Part shown: piece after piece, positions 51,964 to 64,000 of the stretch
How positions within the stretch are numbered: the first letter of the stretch is position 1
How the letters are laid out: the number at the start of each line of letters is the position of its first letter
Assembly: GCA_964019165.1 (NCBI GenBank)
Contig: OZ025267.1
Span: 20,943,185-21,007,184 of the forward strand
Length of the DNA stretch: 64,000 nt
Reading direction: 5' to 3'
Origin: Mastigias papua
Taxonomy: Eukaryota; Cnidaria; Scyphozoa; Rhizostomeae; Mastigiidae
Position numbers and translations under genes: made by a program
Notes under the pieces: generated by a model
The model's database searches: none
What the model was told of the DNA's origin: nothing
Seen by the model: only the letters and a program-made list of their open reading frames with translations

Positions 51964-53429
51964 GCATCATTGTTAGTTACATTTCACGTTATTTTATAGG
52001 ACTTTTTCTGTCCATTTTTTAAAACCAATTGTAAGGGTTTGTATTTCGGTTTTATGCTGATCTTTAAAACCTTAGATTTGTTACATTGCGTTTAGTTTGT
52101 TGATTTTTAGCCAATTAGATATGGCATGCTGCTCATGGTGAAATTTCAACCACTTTACTTCTCATGTTTCAGAGCAAACAGCTCTTTTATCATCTGCAAG
52201 TTGATGTAAGTTAAGTTTAATTACTAGATGTTAGCATTTGTGCACTAGAGGGAGATCAAAGGCTTGAGGATACCACCTTGTGGCACGTCGTATTGTATTC
52301 TTTGTAGGCTGGAAATAGTGTGTGGAAGTTGAACACACATACTTCGACTATTCTATTAGAATTTAGAGCAATTCAAATTGCAGCTAGTGATAAAACAATT
52401 TGTGATCTCAATTGGTTTTTTCCCGTGTTCTGAGAATCGCCTGGGTAACTGCCATATTTCTGCTCAGTTTGTCTCCAGTCATGCAATCTCTTTTTGACAT
52501 AGTGGCTCAACTTTGTTTTGTGTCATTTCAGTTCTTTTACTTCTAATTTTCAACAAATTTTCTGAATAGAGCCTTTCCCACCTTGTTCTTCTCAGATGGA
52601 CTACTGCAATATAGTTAGTGTAGAATGTTAGCACAAGTGTTCATCTTGTTTTATGAACTGCCAGTTTGTTTTTTTCTATACGTTGCTACTTTATCTTTCA
52701 GCTCAGATGTGCCATTCACTAGCTAATTGCCTCTTTCATCGATACATGAAAGTTTGCTTTTTTTGTAGTACATTCTTTTTTCCCTTGTATTTTCGTACTA
52801 TTTCGACATCAAAGGACTGGCTGATGCTCTTGTGGCAGCCATACTTCAACTGAAATGTCTTTTACAACTCATTTTTTGCCTTTTTCTTCTCGGAATTTTT
52901 ACAACTTCTTTAACCCTCTCAATGCCTTTTTCAAAACTGCTCGTTTTGACTATTCAATATGGTAGCTTTATGAGCCAAACTTCGGTCTGTATGCTGTTCT
53001 TCAACTTGAAATTTGTTCCCCTTTTGCAGATGACCATTTGACAACTTGTTGTGTTCTTAATTGTTCTTCACTTGTCTAGCAACTTTTCTCTATAAAAAAG
53101 AGGTTGTCAATGATCCACAGCTCATGACTACGACAGAACACACTTCATGTAAGTGCTGCCTGTATACTCCGTCTTCCATCCTGCGGTCGATAAACTGGAC
53201 AAATCTTTACAAATGAATGTTCAGAGCGCTCTTTTGCTTTGTGGGAAGTCCTTGGTTCCAGCCACAACTTCATCTGTGCTTGGTTATTCGCTCTATTCTT
53301 GCCGTCAAAGTTAAGTTGGGTGTAGGTATTCTGTCGCAAAATCCTTTTTGTCCTCTTGTCATATATACCATTGCTACTGATTTTTTCAGATCTTCTATCT
53401 GTTGCAAGTTATTATTTTTCCACGTAATA
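51964..53429. other. Intergenic, no recognised feature
   Basis: T-rich, with several short open frames that lack any family motif. Confidence 0.35.
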
Positions 53430-53800
53430 CTATTTATTTATATTTATATTTTCATATATTTTAGGAGGGTCACCCTTCAGCAATGAAGCTGATTTTCAAG
53501 GGGCCCTCCACTTAGCTACTAACAATAAATTTCACAAGCAATTAAAAGTAAAAGATACTACATAAAACCCTATTACAACTAATTGTTAAGATAAAAACTA
53601 GTTAAAGAAAAAAGTAAAAATCCTAATTAGAGATTTTATCAATAAGAAGCCGTTGCTTAAAAACTGGAAGGGAGGGTGCCTGTTTGATCTCAAAAGCAAG
53701 GTTATTCCATGCTTTGCTCAGAATGTGAATATATGTACCCGTGCGATTGGTAGCGAGTACTTGTTTTGAAATATACAATCATTTATCCATTATATCATTC
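53430..53800 (-). mobile_element. LINE 3' end (RT C-terminus, 3' hairpin and AT tail)
   Basis: The minus strand reads ILSKAWNNLAFEIKQ, SLPVFKQRL and LLIDKISN before a stop near 53620. Further 3', toward 53460, come GGGCCCCTTGAAAATCAGC and GCTGAAGGGTGACCCTCC, the hairpin seen in the other LINE copies, then an AAATAT-type tail. 5'-truncated and dead. Confidence 0.75.
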
Positions 53801-53912
53801 TTAATCTTAACAATGCAGGCAGAACCAACTTGTATTGGACGTTTTTTCAGCCGACAAGAGTCTTCAGATTTAGAATATACCATTCTTATGATTGACACTA
53901 TAAAATGTTACT

Positions 53913-54190
53913 ACACGTTTTTTGTATAAGAAACTTTCTCCCTTCAGCCTGGATGTTTCGTAACATTTTGTCATATCCAGCCTTAAATGTCTCTTAGTTA
54001 AGTGTTCCTTAGACTTCTTGGAATTTCCTATAACAGCAAGGCAGCAGTGATATGAACCGTTTCGAAAGTATGTTTTAATGCCCTGGCAAACCTCAGGTCA
54101 AAGCCTTATTGTGTTCCACCTTCCATAAAAATGTTTGAGCGTAGACTGCCGCTCTAAAGTAAAGGAAATGGTGTAGTGTGCTACAGTTGT
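53913..54190. repeat. MITE family A, copy 6
   Basis: It starts TACACGTTTTTTGTATAAGA, and the following 120 bp align with copy 5 (CTCCCTTCAGC, TCCAGCCTTAAATGT, CAGCAAGGCA). The right end is unclear, perhaps the GGTGTAGTGTG near 54170. Confidence 0.55.
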
Positions 54191-55392
54191 GAAAAGGAGC
54201 TCGTTTGTAGGCACCACTGTACACCACTTATTCCCTTTAAATGACATCTGGGACAGGGGTGAAACATATGGAAACCATTTGGACTACCAGTTAGACACAA
54301 AATTGCAAAGTAAGAACATAAAAAGACTCATTTTATCTGCAACACCTTGCTAACCATGTAACCGAGCTAGCTCATCTCATGTAAGCAAGCCATTAGAATA
54401 CCATATTTCATTTTGTTACTTTCTCGATCGCAAAGCAGAGTTCCTAGTTGCTACGAGTTTGTGAGCAATTCCTATGCAAGTATGTCAACATTTGCTGTAA
54501 ATCGTCGATACTAAATAATCCATATCGATACAAATGTGGCCACTAAACTGTATGGGAGTTTTTTCCGATATATAGTTATAACTATTTGGTGTAGAATGTT
54601 ACTTGATTGTTTTGAGAGGAGATTTAAATTCACGCAGGTTCTTTTTCTCTGCACTTCGTCCCTGATTCAACCGGACCCACAGAGGGGCGGGTCCATACAA
54701 GCTAATTCAGTTTTGCGAAAGAACAGGTGTGCTAGCACCTGCGTATCCCTAGAGACGGTCTACTTATAACGGCTTCTTATATTCGACTTTGTAATTTGTG
54801 AGTCATTACGATATTTGTGCTCTTACAACAATCAACACGATCCCTGTACTCCACGAGCAGTGCATTGCATCGCATGTCTACTCACAACGTATGTATTTTC
54901 TTTTTCCTAATTTTACATCCAGCCGGGGCATTCTGTTTAGCGACGTTAGGGTACTGGCATTGCTTCCCAATTTTTTATGAGCATATTGCACACTTGTATA
55001 ATTATCTTTCTTCACGTTACTCTGAATGTCTTTTCATCAAATATCATACAGTTCAGGTTTGCTGAAGCTTATAACTTTTATTTTCGATGCTTTGTTGTAT
55101 CGAGGCCTAGTTGATTCTTTTTCTTGAGAATATTCACTGCAATCTGTTTCCTTGCGAGGCGGCCTCGATTCTCTTAGTATATTTCACGAATTAGAGAACT
55201 CTCGTAGAAATTCATATCTCAAATTCTTGATCTTATCTCTGTATGTAAGAGGACCAGCAGTTGACAACTGAGCAGTCCTTGCTGTGTGAAGATTCTTTTG
55301 ATTCAATAATCATGCAGCTAATTTAAGCCAATACTTCTCACCATGCAAGTAAATTTGAATTTGTTGATCAGTGCCATAGCTTATGATTGTAA
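54191..55392. other. Intergenic, no recognised feature
   Basis: No supported exon, RNA or repeat boundary. Confidence 0.35.
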
Positions 55393-55683
55393 CGCTACTG
55401 CAGGCCCGTATACAGGGAGTGGCCTGGGGGGGGGGGGGAAGACCGCTCCTGGAATTCCAAAAAGTGATTCAGTGCCCGGCTTAGAAATAGAGCACTCGAA
55501 CTATTTTTTGATCGCTTTGCATTATTTGTCAGACTTCAACCCAGATCATGACGTTCAGTCTATTTTGGACACTACTGGGGGGGGGGGGGGCTATGAAGCC
55601 ACGTAGCTTGTTAAGATTCACTATGCTCAGATTGACTATGCCCCCATAGCAAAAATCATGCTGGTTACGGGCCTGCGCTATTA
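55393..55683. mobile_element. hAT-like MITE
   Basis: The element is 55401-55675 (275 bp), starting CAGGCCCGTA and ending in its complement. The flanking octamers CGCTACTG and CGCTATTA match at 6 of 8 positions, consistent with an old 8-bp duplication. It contains two G runs of about 13. Confidence 0.65.
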
Positions 55684-55778
55684 GAGATTCAACCACAAGA
55701 TAGGAACTTCTTTTGGTGGCAGGTAGACACCATAGGTTCATAGTGATACCGTGTGAACGAGGCTAAACTGGAATATTT

Positions 55779-56051
55779 ACGGAAATATGGGATCAAAGAC
55801 CCAAGAAGGTTGTAGTCAAGAACGTAACACCTTCTTTGTGCAATACGCCGTTTCATAACACCTAGGACAATAAAATTTGAATTGGAAAATCATTGAGGCG
55901 TTTTGAATATGAATGCGTGTTTTGAGTTTGTGTTCACGATCAATATTCCTTGATTTAATATTATCTGTTTATTTGATTATTGAACCTTTCATGAGGTGAA
56001 GCTACAACACAGAACTAGGTACGGAAATATGGGATCAAAGACCCAAGAAAG
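55779..56051. repeat. 30-bp direct repeat about 240 bp apart
   Basis: ACGGAAATATGGGATCAAAG and the following GACCCAAGAA occur at about 55779-55808 and 56022-56051. Origin unknown. Confidence 0.8.
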
Positions 56052-58373
56052 CTGTGATATGATCGAGAAAATAGTCACAACTTGATATATAAAAATGTAT
56101 GCGTTTTTTGAAAGAGATTTTGCAGCTTTTAATTTTCGTAAAAGAAGATCGACCACGTGAATACAACTGTAGTTGCTGTACTAATCTAAACCTCACAAGG
56201 GTTAGAAGTACTATATTAAGTGCAAAAATTTTCCGCGCGACATACGTTCGGGCAAAGATTTGTCCGAAATTTTATTTGTGCGAAATTTAGAGCTGTCTGA
56301 AAATTTATCATGCCGAAAGATTTTGCGCTTACTGTGCATGCACAGTGCTTGCTGGCTAGCATAAAGGATATTGAATGATGACGAAAAAAATCGAAAATAA
56401 TGGATATGCTTGGGTTTACGTTCCGACATAGCTGGCAGATCATTTCCACCCCCTAGACTTAAGGAATGAATCTTAGGATCCAGACAGGATGATAAAGAGG
56501 ATAGGAAAAATCGGTTGGTTTGAAAACGAATGAAAAGGGACACTCTGTGCTTTTTCTGGGGCCTTGCTCATACTTTCGTCTCGAGATTACGAGCAGCTAC
56601 TGCTCGTTCTCAAATATTAAGTTGACAGCATTCATTGTTTTTCTTAATTTTATGGATTAATATCTACTTGCTAACGAAGTAGCTGCAATCTGCTTAATTT
56701 TTCAACAGTAGTTTTTTATTGTAGTTAATGTTCTTTTTGACCTGTGAGAGGGTAGGACACGCTGCCAAAGTGAAATAACCTGGGAGAATGAGAATTAACG
56801 GGTGTGATTTTGTCCGTTGCCATCAAATTTGTGTAATGCTAGAAGATCTTATCGCGTAGAAATTTAAATACAGTTAATGCTCTGTTTAGCCCCCTTTCTT
56901 TTATGTCTTGTCTCCTACAGGTCCTTCAAATCATAGACTTTTGCAATAAGCCACCCTCTTTTTAGGCCCCATCCCCATCATAGCATAAAGTACAGGTGAT
57001 ATGAAAAAGAATGAAGTCAGTGTCGTTTTTAATTGCTGATTTCGTGTGCTGTGGAATTGAAAGTCTTGTCTGGCTCTGATTTGCACCTATTTAATATTTG
57101 TTTTTACGTTGAGGATTACCAAGAGAGCTCCATTTGTAGAGCGCTGAATAGCTTGCTCATAGTGACGTCTCTGAATTAGTCACGGTATCTATTGTGCACC
57201 CTCTCTTTTTAGCCCTCTATAGAGCATCAAAAATTTAACAGCCTCCATGGGGCCTATTAGAGCTTTTGCATTATATATAGGGCGAAATCTTATTTCAATG
57301 TATGATTCAAGACTACATCTCCGAGTTCCTTTTTGAAGTAGATTTGAGTTTGAAAAGGAGGCACCTATTTGGGATCAAGATTGATAGATTGAAAGTAGCA
57401 GAACGAGAGCAGTGGATGTGATTGTTAACAGCTGTTAGAATTCTTCATTTTTTGTTCTATCATTTACTGAGGATCATGAGACCCCCTTTTTCGTTTGCAG
57501 ATTTTTTCATTTTTGTGGCATCTGACCTGTCTCTGACTATATTTTATGCATCTTTGTGTCTTAATGGCCCCGGGGTAATCAGTGGTCGTTTGCTCCCGGG
57601 ATATCGTTCTAGTAGTATTGCAGTTTGTAGTGTAGGAGTGTTGTTATGTAGTATTTTGAATTTGTGATGTAATCTTCTATGGAAATAGAAAAGAAAATAA
57701 ATAACATAAATATATGAAAATAAAATAAATATATAAATATAAATATGAAGAAAATAAATATATAAAAGGACTCCCTTACTTATACGTGCAAACCCTTCAG
57801 GTGTTATTCAATTTCATCAAACTCCAGCTTCCCCCCTTTCATTTGCTTTTATGGCTTTTTTAAACTCATGTTCGCTCATATTGGCGTGGAAGTTTTTTCA
57901 GCTACATTTCTTCCCCATAGCAGACAATTTCTTTTTTGGGGCAAATTTACGCTTTTTGATTTGTCCCGGGATTCTCTTCAAAAATACGGAAAAAGTCAAT
58001 AATTTCTATAATGATTATATTTTCTGGATTTTTCTGCTTAGTTAATGGAACATACTGTCGTAGTCGGACAATTTTGGTATATTTGGTTAGCAACTGAAAA
58101 ATGGTTAGATCATCGAAATAGCAGCTACTAAAATACACCATAGATAGAATACCCCTTCTTTTGCTTCAAGCCCAAGCCTTGGTCCAACGCAAAACTCTTG
58201 CCTCGCTGCCAATTTAGGCTTTGCATCACTACCATTACTTTTGTAAAACATATGGAGGTGAATACAACTGTAATATACCTTTGCCATGTTGCCAGGGTTC
58301 CAATTATGTACATTAGTCGCAGCATAACAACTAAGTGTGTGACTGTACAGGGAAGTTCCTTCTCCTATTTGAA
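56052..58373. other. Intergenic, no recognised feature
   Basis: No gene seen. An AAATAAATATA-rich stretch occurs at about 57690-57770. Confidence 0.35.
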
Positions 58374-58732
58374 TACTCTTGAGTATCGAATAAACGTGGG
58401 GTAGAGAATAATTGGGGGATTAGAAAATGTTCTGGAAATAGTAGTGGGGGGTTGGAACAAATGAGGGGGGTTGGAAAATATAACACGTGGATACTGCGAC
58501 GAACAACTGAGGAAGACTAGCTACTTATATATTATCAATAAACAGCAAAGGCAAAGGTAAAGGAGTTTATGGTTGTACTGTAAGCAATTATTAAATGAAT
58601 TTCTTGTTATTCTCTAAGTAAATGAAAATATTCCTTTCGAAAACCACAATTTCATTGATAAATGGGGGGGGCTGGAAAGAGTTTCAAAAACTATCAATCG
58701 GGGGGGGGGCGATTATTCGGTACTCAAGAGTA
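58374..58732. mobile_element. G-run MITE with TA target duplication
   Basis: The element is 58376-58730 between TA dinucleotides. It starts CTCTTGAGTATCGAATAAAC and ends with the complement of the same sequence (one or two mismatches). The inside carries GGGGGG-rich segments (GGGGGGTTGG). TA flanks suggest the Tc1/mariner group. A diverged copy lies at 30320-30618. Confidence 0.8.
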
Positions 58733-58791
58733 GTAGGGAAATGAAGAGAGGTAGCAAAGGTAGAATTGACTTAGAGATATTGCCAACTAAG

Positions 58792-58920
58792 TGACCCTAA
58801 ACACTATTTGACCCTTAGCATTAATTGATTCTTAACATAAATTGACCTTAAACACTACTGGCCCTAAAGACTTATTGACCTCAAACGCTAATTGACCCAG
58901 ACTACTTATTGAGCCGAAAC
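58792..58920 (+). repeat. Degenerate 17-bp tandem repeat, about 7.5 copies
   Basis: Units of the form TGACCCTAAACACTATT repeat with substitutions, most beginning TGACC or a near variant. Confidence 0.85.
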
Positions 58921-60039
58921 ATGACAAACAGTAGAAAATACGGACTGTTGCCACTGAACTCATGGTTCTTCTGACCGCCATTGTAACAGTTGGGTGTTAT
59001 TGCCCCACAAACTCCCTCATTTTTGTCCTGTATTATTCAAATCTAGTATGTGTTGTGTAAGACGGACCTTACTATCCAAAGGAAATGAATCTAAAATATG
59101 CTTTCTCTCAATTCCATGCGAGATCGTTCACATCAAGTTCTAAATACGGATTATCTACTATTCGTGAACGCAAACTGAAGGTGTTTTCCTCATTTGCTAT
59201 TGAATCCTTCAAAGCAGGTCGACTTAAGGTTGTTCACATGGCCTGGACAGCTGCTTGTCCTACTAGCTGAATTTTGAATAACCAATAAGATTTAATAGGT
59301 CAGTTATCACAAACAAAAATAGTCGACAAATAATGCCTGAAAAGCTTGCTTTTACCGCAAGAGTCAACAATAGGACCTGGTACCTTACTATAGAAATTAG
59401 TCGCCATGATGTATTTGTTTTATCGACGTAGCAAGACGAGTGACATCCAGACTCGGTTTTAAAGATATAAGAGTTAATTCGTACGATATCAGAGATTTCC
59501 CTCACTCAGATTCACGAAGCAACGAGCTTTTAATGACCATAAGCATACTTTGCACAGGACTGACTGGTAAGACAGCTGAATGTGCATAGGGTAATGTATT
59601 TCATTTGATTTAAAAGATTCTAGTATTTTATGTCCTTGCTTAAATACGATATTAATCACAATGTTTAAAGATGAATGCAACTCTTTGATCTCAAAAATCA
59701 TCGGCAGACTAAGAATTGCACCAGGACTAGATATCTTGAGATAAGTTGCTATGTTGTGAAGGTAGTGTTCAATTTTCCAGAGCGAACTTAATCGACAATC
59801 ATAAAGAAAATATATGAGAGAGAAATCAGAATATATTTTAGAGCAGGATCTCCCATAGATCCATCGATCTGTAGAATTTGATGATGCTCATTGCTGTGAA
59901 ATGGGCTAGAAATCTGACAAGCAAGTTGTATTTTTCGAAGACAAAATATGAGATGTATACATATTTGGTAAAATATAGTTGTTATATGATCGTTTAACTT
60001 AACATCTCCTGCAGAATTTTTTGGTTTTTCATTTACGAC

Positions 60040-62885
60040 AATCACACATTTTTTTAAAGATAGCACTGTTTTTTTGGAAGTAGTACTTGACTGCGCAAAA
60101 AGTTAAGAAAATTTGATGCTGGGTTTTTAAGAACTTAGTTAGTTGATAGGTCTATGTACTTAAGAATTCCAATTTTCACACAAGCCCATTATCACCTTGA
60201 TTTTCATCTGTAGATATTTCCTATGTTTAGCTCTGTATTCCTTTGCTACGCATCTGTGGTGCACGTGTTTTTTTTGGAAGAAAGTGATTTATAGGAAAGT
60301 AGTGCTCGATTTCTCAAAAAGTTAAGAAAGTTCAATACTGGATTTTTGAGACCAGGTTTAGAGCATTGTTGTAATAGATTATTTTTATTTTTAGTTGCAG
60401 GGTACATTGTAAAACAGTTATTCAAACTGAATTGTATCCCTAGGTAAAGAATTTTAAAATAAATAAAAAAATAAAAAAAAGTAAGTCGTAAAGGTCTAAA
60501 ATTCCATTATCCACGAAAGACGATCAACGCTGTTACGTAATTTATGTAAATTTCTTGTGTTAATCTATGGATTTGAATATTATGTTTGTGTATTGTCTGT
60601 CTGTCTGTGCAATACTGCATTATTACACAAATTGGCGTATTCTCGTTAAGAAAGTCTTAGGAAAGTTTCAGCACTGAATTTGTGAAAAGCTAAAGTCTCA
60701 GTACTTGAGGAAAAGTCTCATATAAAAAGAACGTGCACTTGTTTGTCTGTGTGTTGCTGTTCTGTCTTATAACGTGTTTTCTAGTTTCGAGTTTCATTCC
60801 ACAAAACTTTAGAATTCGAACAATTTTATCGAGAACACCTTAAGAAATTTTGATGTTGAAGTCATGAAAAGCAAAGAAAGCGCCAATATTAGGCCAACAG
60901 AAACTTTCTTTAAAGGTAGAAACTTTCTTTAAATGTATTAACTTTTATGTGGCTTAGACAACAATATCCAATGAATTTTCGAGCATATTGCCAGGCCCTC
61001 TCCATTGTTATCAACAAGGCAGAAAATACTGTTATAATCTAGTTCTTCCTTCTTTTTATCACATCATCTACTTTTTCTCCACCACCTTTCTAACGTTCAT
61101 AACATCGCATTTGCCCTTGTGTGGGCAATGAATCCCACTTTTTTCCGGATGTTCACATCTTGAACACAATATGTGAAAGATTTTCAGTGAGATCACGGGA
61201 GATTAACTGTGCAAAAGAGCATATTTTGACTTATATCGTATGCATTTGTGCAATGATTCTCCCTATATCACTTATGATAGATGAATGTCCCTTGGATTTG
61301 TAGAGCAGATGTTGTCTGTGGTGAGTTGTTTGTTGGCTATAGTTCCTTTTTCTGAACGAGGCTGTTATCTCCATGGAGTCTGTAGAGGATCAATGTACAA
61401 TATCAGCATTGGCAGTAGACAGCGAATCATTTCCAGGATACATTGATAAGTCTGTCACTTAGATTTTTCCTATCTTTTCTATTTTGAAACAGCAGTTTGC
61501 CTTACCGTAGACGTAATAATTGTCGACTATTCACGCTGTTTGTAAAGAGGCTCGTTTTTCTTTTCTGAAAAGCCCTCATTTCTCTGTTCTGTGCCCTCGT
61601 TCTTGAAGTTTTTTGGTGCTCGTATGAAAGCATTGAAGCACGAAAGCTTGTCCATAGTTCCTGAATTGTTAACTGTGTATTGTGTGTTGTAGGCAATGCA
61701 AAAATCAATTACATTAATAAAGCATCGATAATGACTAAGCCCCCCAGGGGGCTATTTCGAGGATTTACGGTAGTTGAGTTTGCATAACACTACATTGCTG
61801 CACAAACAGACAGGCACTACATAAAAATAACAAACACTCTAGTACGCAGGTTACAGCAAAAAAATCTATACAAATTAACTGAAAGCAATGACTGTCTTGC
61901 ATGAAAATCGTGATTTTAACCTTATATGACTTATCAACTTTCTTAGATCTCAAAAAACCAGTGCTGAATTTTCGTGACTTTTCGAGCAGTCGAGCACTAC
62001 ATTCTTGTAAACAACTTTCTTAGGCATAGTTTAGACAGTGCATTTTGAGCGGAGCGAATTAAATACAACTAAATTCGCTCATAATTCTCTCTCATGGGCG
62101 AATTATGAGCGAATTTAGTAATTCGATTCGCTCTTGGATTTAGACAGCGAATTATGAGCGAAGTTAATTAACACTTAGATTTTTTGAAGGGCAATAATTT
62201 AGTTCTTTCCGCTCAAAATGCGCTGTTTAAACTATGCCTTATAAAAATCCCCACATGTAATAACCTACTTTTTTCAGGCCCTGGCTGATTAGGTTCTTAT
62301 TTAGAAGGCATTTCGATTAGTTTTAGGGCAGAAGTTCCTTATTTGAAGGGTAAATTTTAATTAATACTAACTAAAAGGATATTTGTAAAGTTACTAATGC
62401 TTACAAGCTTCTAAAATTTTGACTGGGAAGGTAATGTTAAAAATATGCATCGTTGAAGTGCATAAGTACCAGAACATGCAATATTTGAAACTTTAAAACG
62501 ATTTTAACTTGCCTTTGAGAATCTGGAAAAATTAAGCATCAATAGTAAACTTTATTACTTCGCAAAAGTAACCTATCTTTCATGAGTAGAAATTGGTACT
62601 CGACTGCTCAAGAAATCAAGATTGTTCATTACTGTATTTTTTAGATTAACACGAGAAAACAATCATTTCTCGTTAATTTTTATAGGTTTCATGTGTTGAC
62701 CTATGTATTAGAGTGTTTTGTCTGTGTACTGTTTGTCTGTCTGTGTAAAGCTGTATGTTACACAAACTCAACTGTTCTTGCGAAGAAAATCATAAGAAAG
62801 TTTTAATACTGAAATCTTGAAAAAGCTTAGAAAATTTCAGTACTGGACGTAAAAACTTTCTGATAATAGAAGCGTGTATTGGTCC
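60040..62885. repeat. Cluster of dispersed repeat family B
   Basis: A motif of about 50 bp (AGTGCTCGACTGCTCAAAAA, then GTTAAGAAAGTTCAGTACTG and GATTTTTGAG) recurs near 60089, 60303, 60655, 62596 and 62805, and inverted near 61960. The larger blocks 60480-60745 and 62595-62885 look like two copies of one element of about 280 bp, with GTTTGTCTGTCTGTG and TTACACAAA in the middle. An outlier is near 36857 in PRMT9 intron 3, and a possible inverted one near 41260. Confidence 0.6.
62020..62241. mobile_element. PIF/Harbinger-type MITE with TTA target duplication
   Basis: The element is 62023-62238 (216 bp). It starts GGCATAGTTTAGACAGTGCA and ends with its complement, with two or three mismatches in about 31 bp. 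TTA is duplicated on both sides. A 3-bp TTA duplication and a GGC..GTTTA terminus fit Harbinger. The inside has repeated GCGAATTATGAGCGAA blocks that can pair among themselves. Confidence 0.88.
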
Positions 62886-63482
62886 TATTTCAAATGTGTG
62901 GTATCTAGAATTTGTAAACACTCAAGCATGTAAATTGACTCAATTGACTCAATTGAATCATATTGTTGTGTGTGGGACGATAATTTTTCCCGGTGTTCAG
63001 CCTTTTTGTCATTCGCTTTCAACAAAAGCAAGCTTTACTGTTCCTTAGGAACAGCTTGATGTCTTTGTTTGCCTTACAAGAAGTCCCTTTCCCCCCATCT
63101 GTTAGCCACGTTGATCATTTCAGAGCCTCACTTTTCTTTCATATGCCAACGCACCGTGATGTTCACTATCGTATGAGTCTATCTTCGTGTGGGCGTCTCT
63201 TTCCCAAGGCGGAAAATTAACACGCTCTTTGTGGTTAGGTTGATGTTATACTTACCTGAAAAACTACATCAGACAGGCGTGTACAGGCATTTTGTTGTGA
63301 GAGTGTTTTTGCTTTTGGTAAATAACATTACCTTATTTGCGCAGGCCAGCTTGAGAGGACGGAGCAACACATGCTGATATTTTGGTTTGCTCATATTGGA
63401 GGATGTTCTAAGGGAATCATAAATAAAGAGTTCGCCATTGATTTAGGATATTCCGCATTGAAGCTTGTTTGATTTTGTGCAA
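62242..63482. other. Intergenic, repeat family B and upstream flank of the last gene
   Basis: Contains one family B block (62595-62885). The rest holds no recognised feature. Confidence 0.35.
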
Positions 63483-64000
63483 ATGAGAAGAAGCGTAATG
63501 AAGCTTGAATTGGAAAGAATCAAGGTTTCTCCCAGTGCTTATAGTACTTACGTAGACGTCGGTTCAGTGAATCCGAATGGCAAGCGGATCGTATTCCGTA
63601 CCAAATCCGAGCCAATTCATTCCAGGGCTCGTGTGAATTATGGCAAACGGATGTTGGGCCACAATACATTACCTGAATATAAAGAAGTAAAGATGCCAGG
63701 TTCATCTCGGGAGAATCAAGATAACTTTACTAGTAAAGACGTTTACATAGTCCTTCAAACACCAACAGAATATTGCCAGGTAAAGGGGTTAGATGCAGAC
63801 TCAAAAGCAGTTATTAGTGACAGACATTCTAAAGCAAAACTCCTGAATTCGTGCAGTCACAAATCTGCCCACAAACGCAGCTCCTCGATTTCAGAAGGTG
63901 ACCTAATCAAGAGACACTGTGTTGTAGCTGCCGAAGATCTTCAGCCACATGTAACTGAACAAGATTTTACGGGGTGTGACAATGCCATGTCTGCTGTTTC
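63483..64000 (+). CDS. Start of an unrecognised gene, open to the window end
   Basis: ATG at 63483 opens a frame of 172 complete codons with no stop before the window ends. The base composition is less AT-rich than the surroundings and codon use looks genuine. The start reads MRRSVMKLELERIKVSPSAY, followed by GSVNPNGKRIVFRTKSEPIH. Later it is rich in Ser, Lys, His and Asp (HKRSSSISEGDLIKRH). No membrane segment or catalytic motif is visible and I do not recognise the family. ATG choice is uncertain: it could be an internal exon whose frame begins further upstream. Confidence 0.6.
   Translation, partial: MRRSVMKLELERIKVSPSAYSTYVDVGSVNPNGKRIVFRTKSEPIHSRARVNYGKRMLGHNTLPEYKEVKMPGSSRENQDNFTSKDVYIVLQTPTEYCQVKGLDADSKAVISDRHSKAKLLNSCSHKSAHKRSSSISEGDLIKRHCVVAAEDLQPHVTEQDFTGCDNAMSAV

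Noticed and set aside
55343..55606. 87-aa frame with Gly runs
   Set aside because: Crosses the hAT-like MITE and its G runs; no coding evidence.

Overview
This window is nuclear DNA from an animal. It is AT-rich, its genes have GT-AG introns, and it is dense in microsatellites, small inverted-repeat transposons and dead non-LTR retrotransposons. A cnidarian (probably anthozoan) is my best guess. The reasons are an intronless opsin that keeps the retinal lysine, an intronless orphan rhodopsin-class receptor, a full PRMT9 orthologue with long introns, and P-element, hAT, Harbinger, pogo and Mutator-like relics. The species cannot be fixed from the sequence alone.

Layout. 0-4.3 kb: no gene recognised; a 1.27 kb hAT-like element lies at 2907-4176. 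4.3-15.8 kb: two divergent multi-exon genes whose exons I joined by splice phase, one of 191 aa on the minus strand (7403 down to 4314) and one of 232 aa on the plus strand (10996-15753). Both proteins are small, rich in Tyr, Pro and Arg, and look like axonemal microtubule proteins. Their start codons would be only 413 bp apart, but a 3171-bp P-superfamily element with a perfect 8-bp target duplication sits between them. Each gene has a 13/14 match to the RFX X-box (ciliary promoter motif) upstream of its ATG. 17.4-18.4 kb: a minus-strand class A GPCR. 19-31 kb: repeats, including a putative SINE, a 104-bp hairpin, a LINE with a target duplication, and a LINE inserted inside another LINE. 31.0-32.1 kb: an opsin with the retinal Lys but ESY in place of DRY. 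32.2-33.3 kb: three copies of an inverted-repeat family.

33.97-51.5 kb: a PRMT9 orthologue (protein arginine methyltransferase 9) in at least 12 exons. Splice phase shows one further short exon that I could not find. Its introns hold a pogo-type MITE, two MITE copies, very long TA and CA arrays, a LINE fragment, and a tRNA-like sequence set between perfect 36-bp inverted arms. 51.5-63.5 kb: no gene recognised; foldback, hAT-like, TA-flanked and Harbinger-type MITEs and a dispersed motif family. 63.48 kb to the end: the start of an open reading frame that runs off the window, function unknown.

The genes do not form one pathway. The two putative ciliary genes probably share a promoter; the opsin and GPCR are independent signalling receptors; PRMT9 is a housekeeping-type methyltransferase. 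Exon joins were made by eye from splice consensus, phase and (for PRMT9) remembered family similarity. No search was run.
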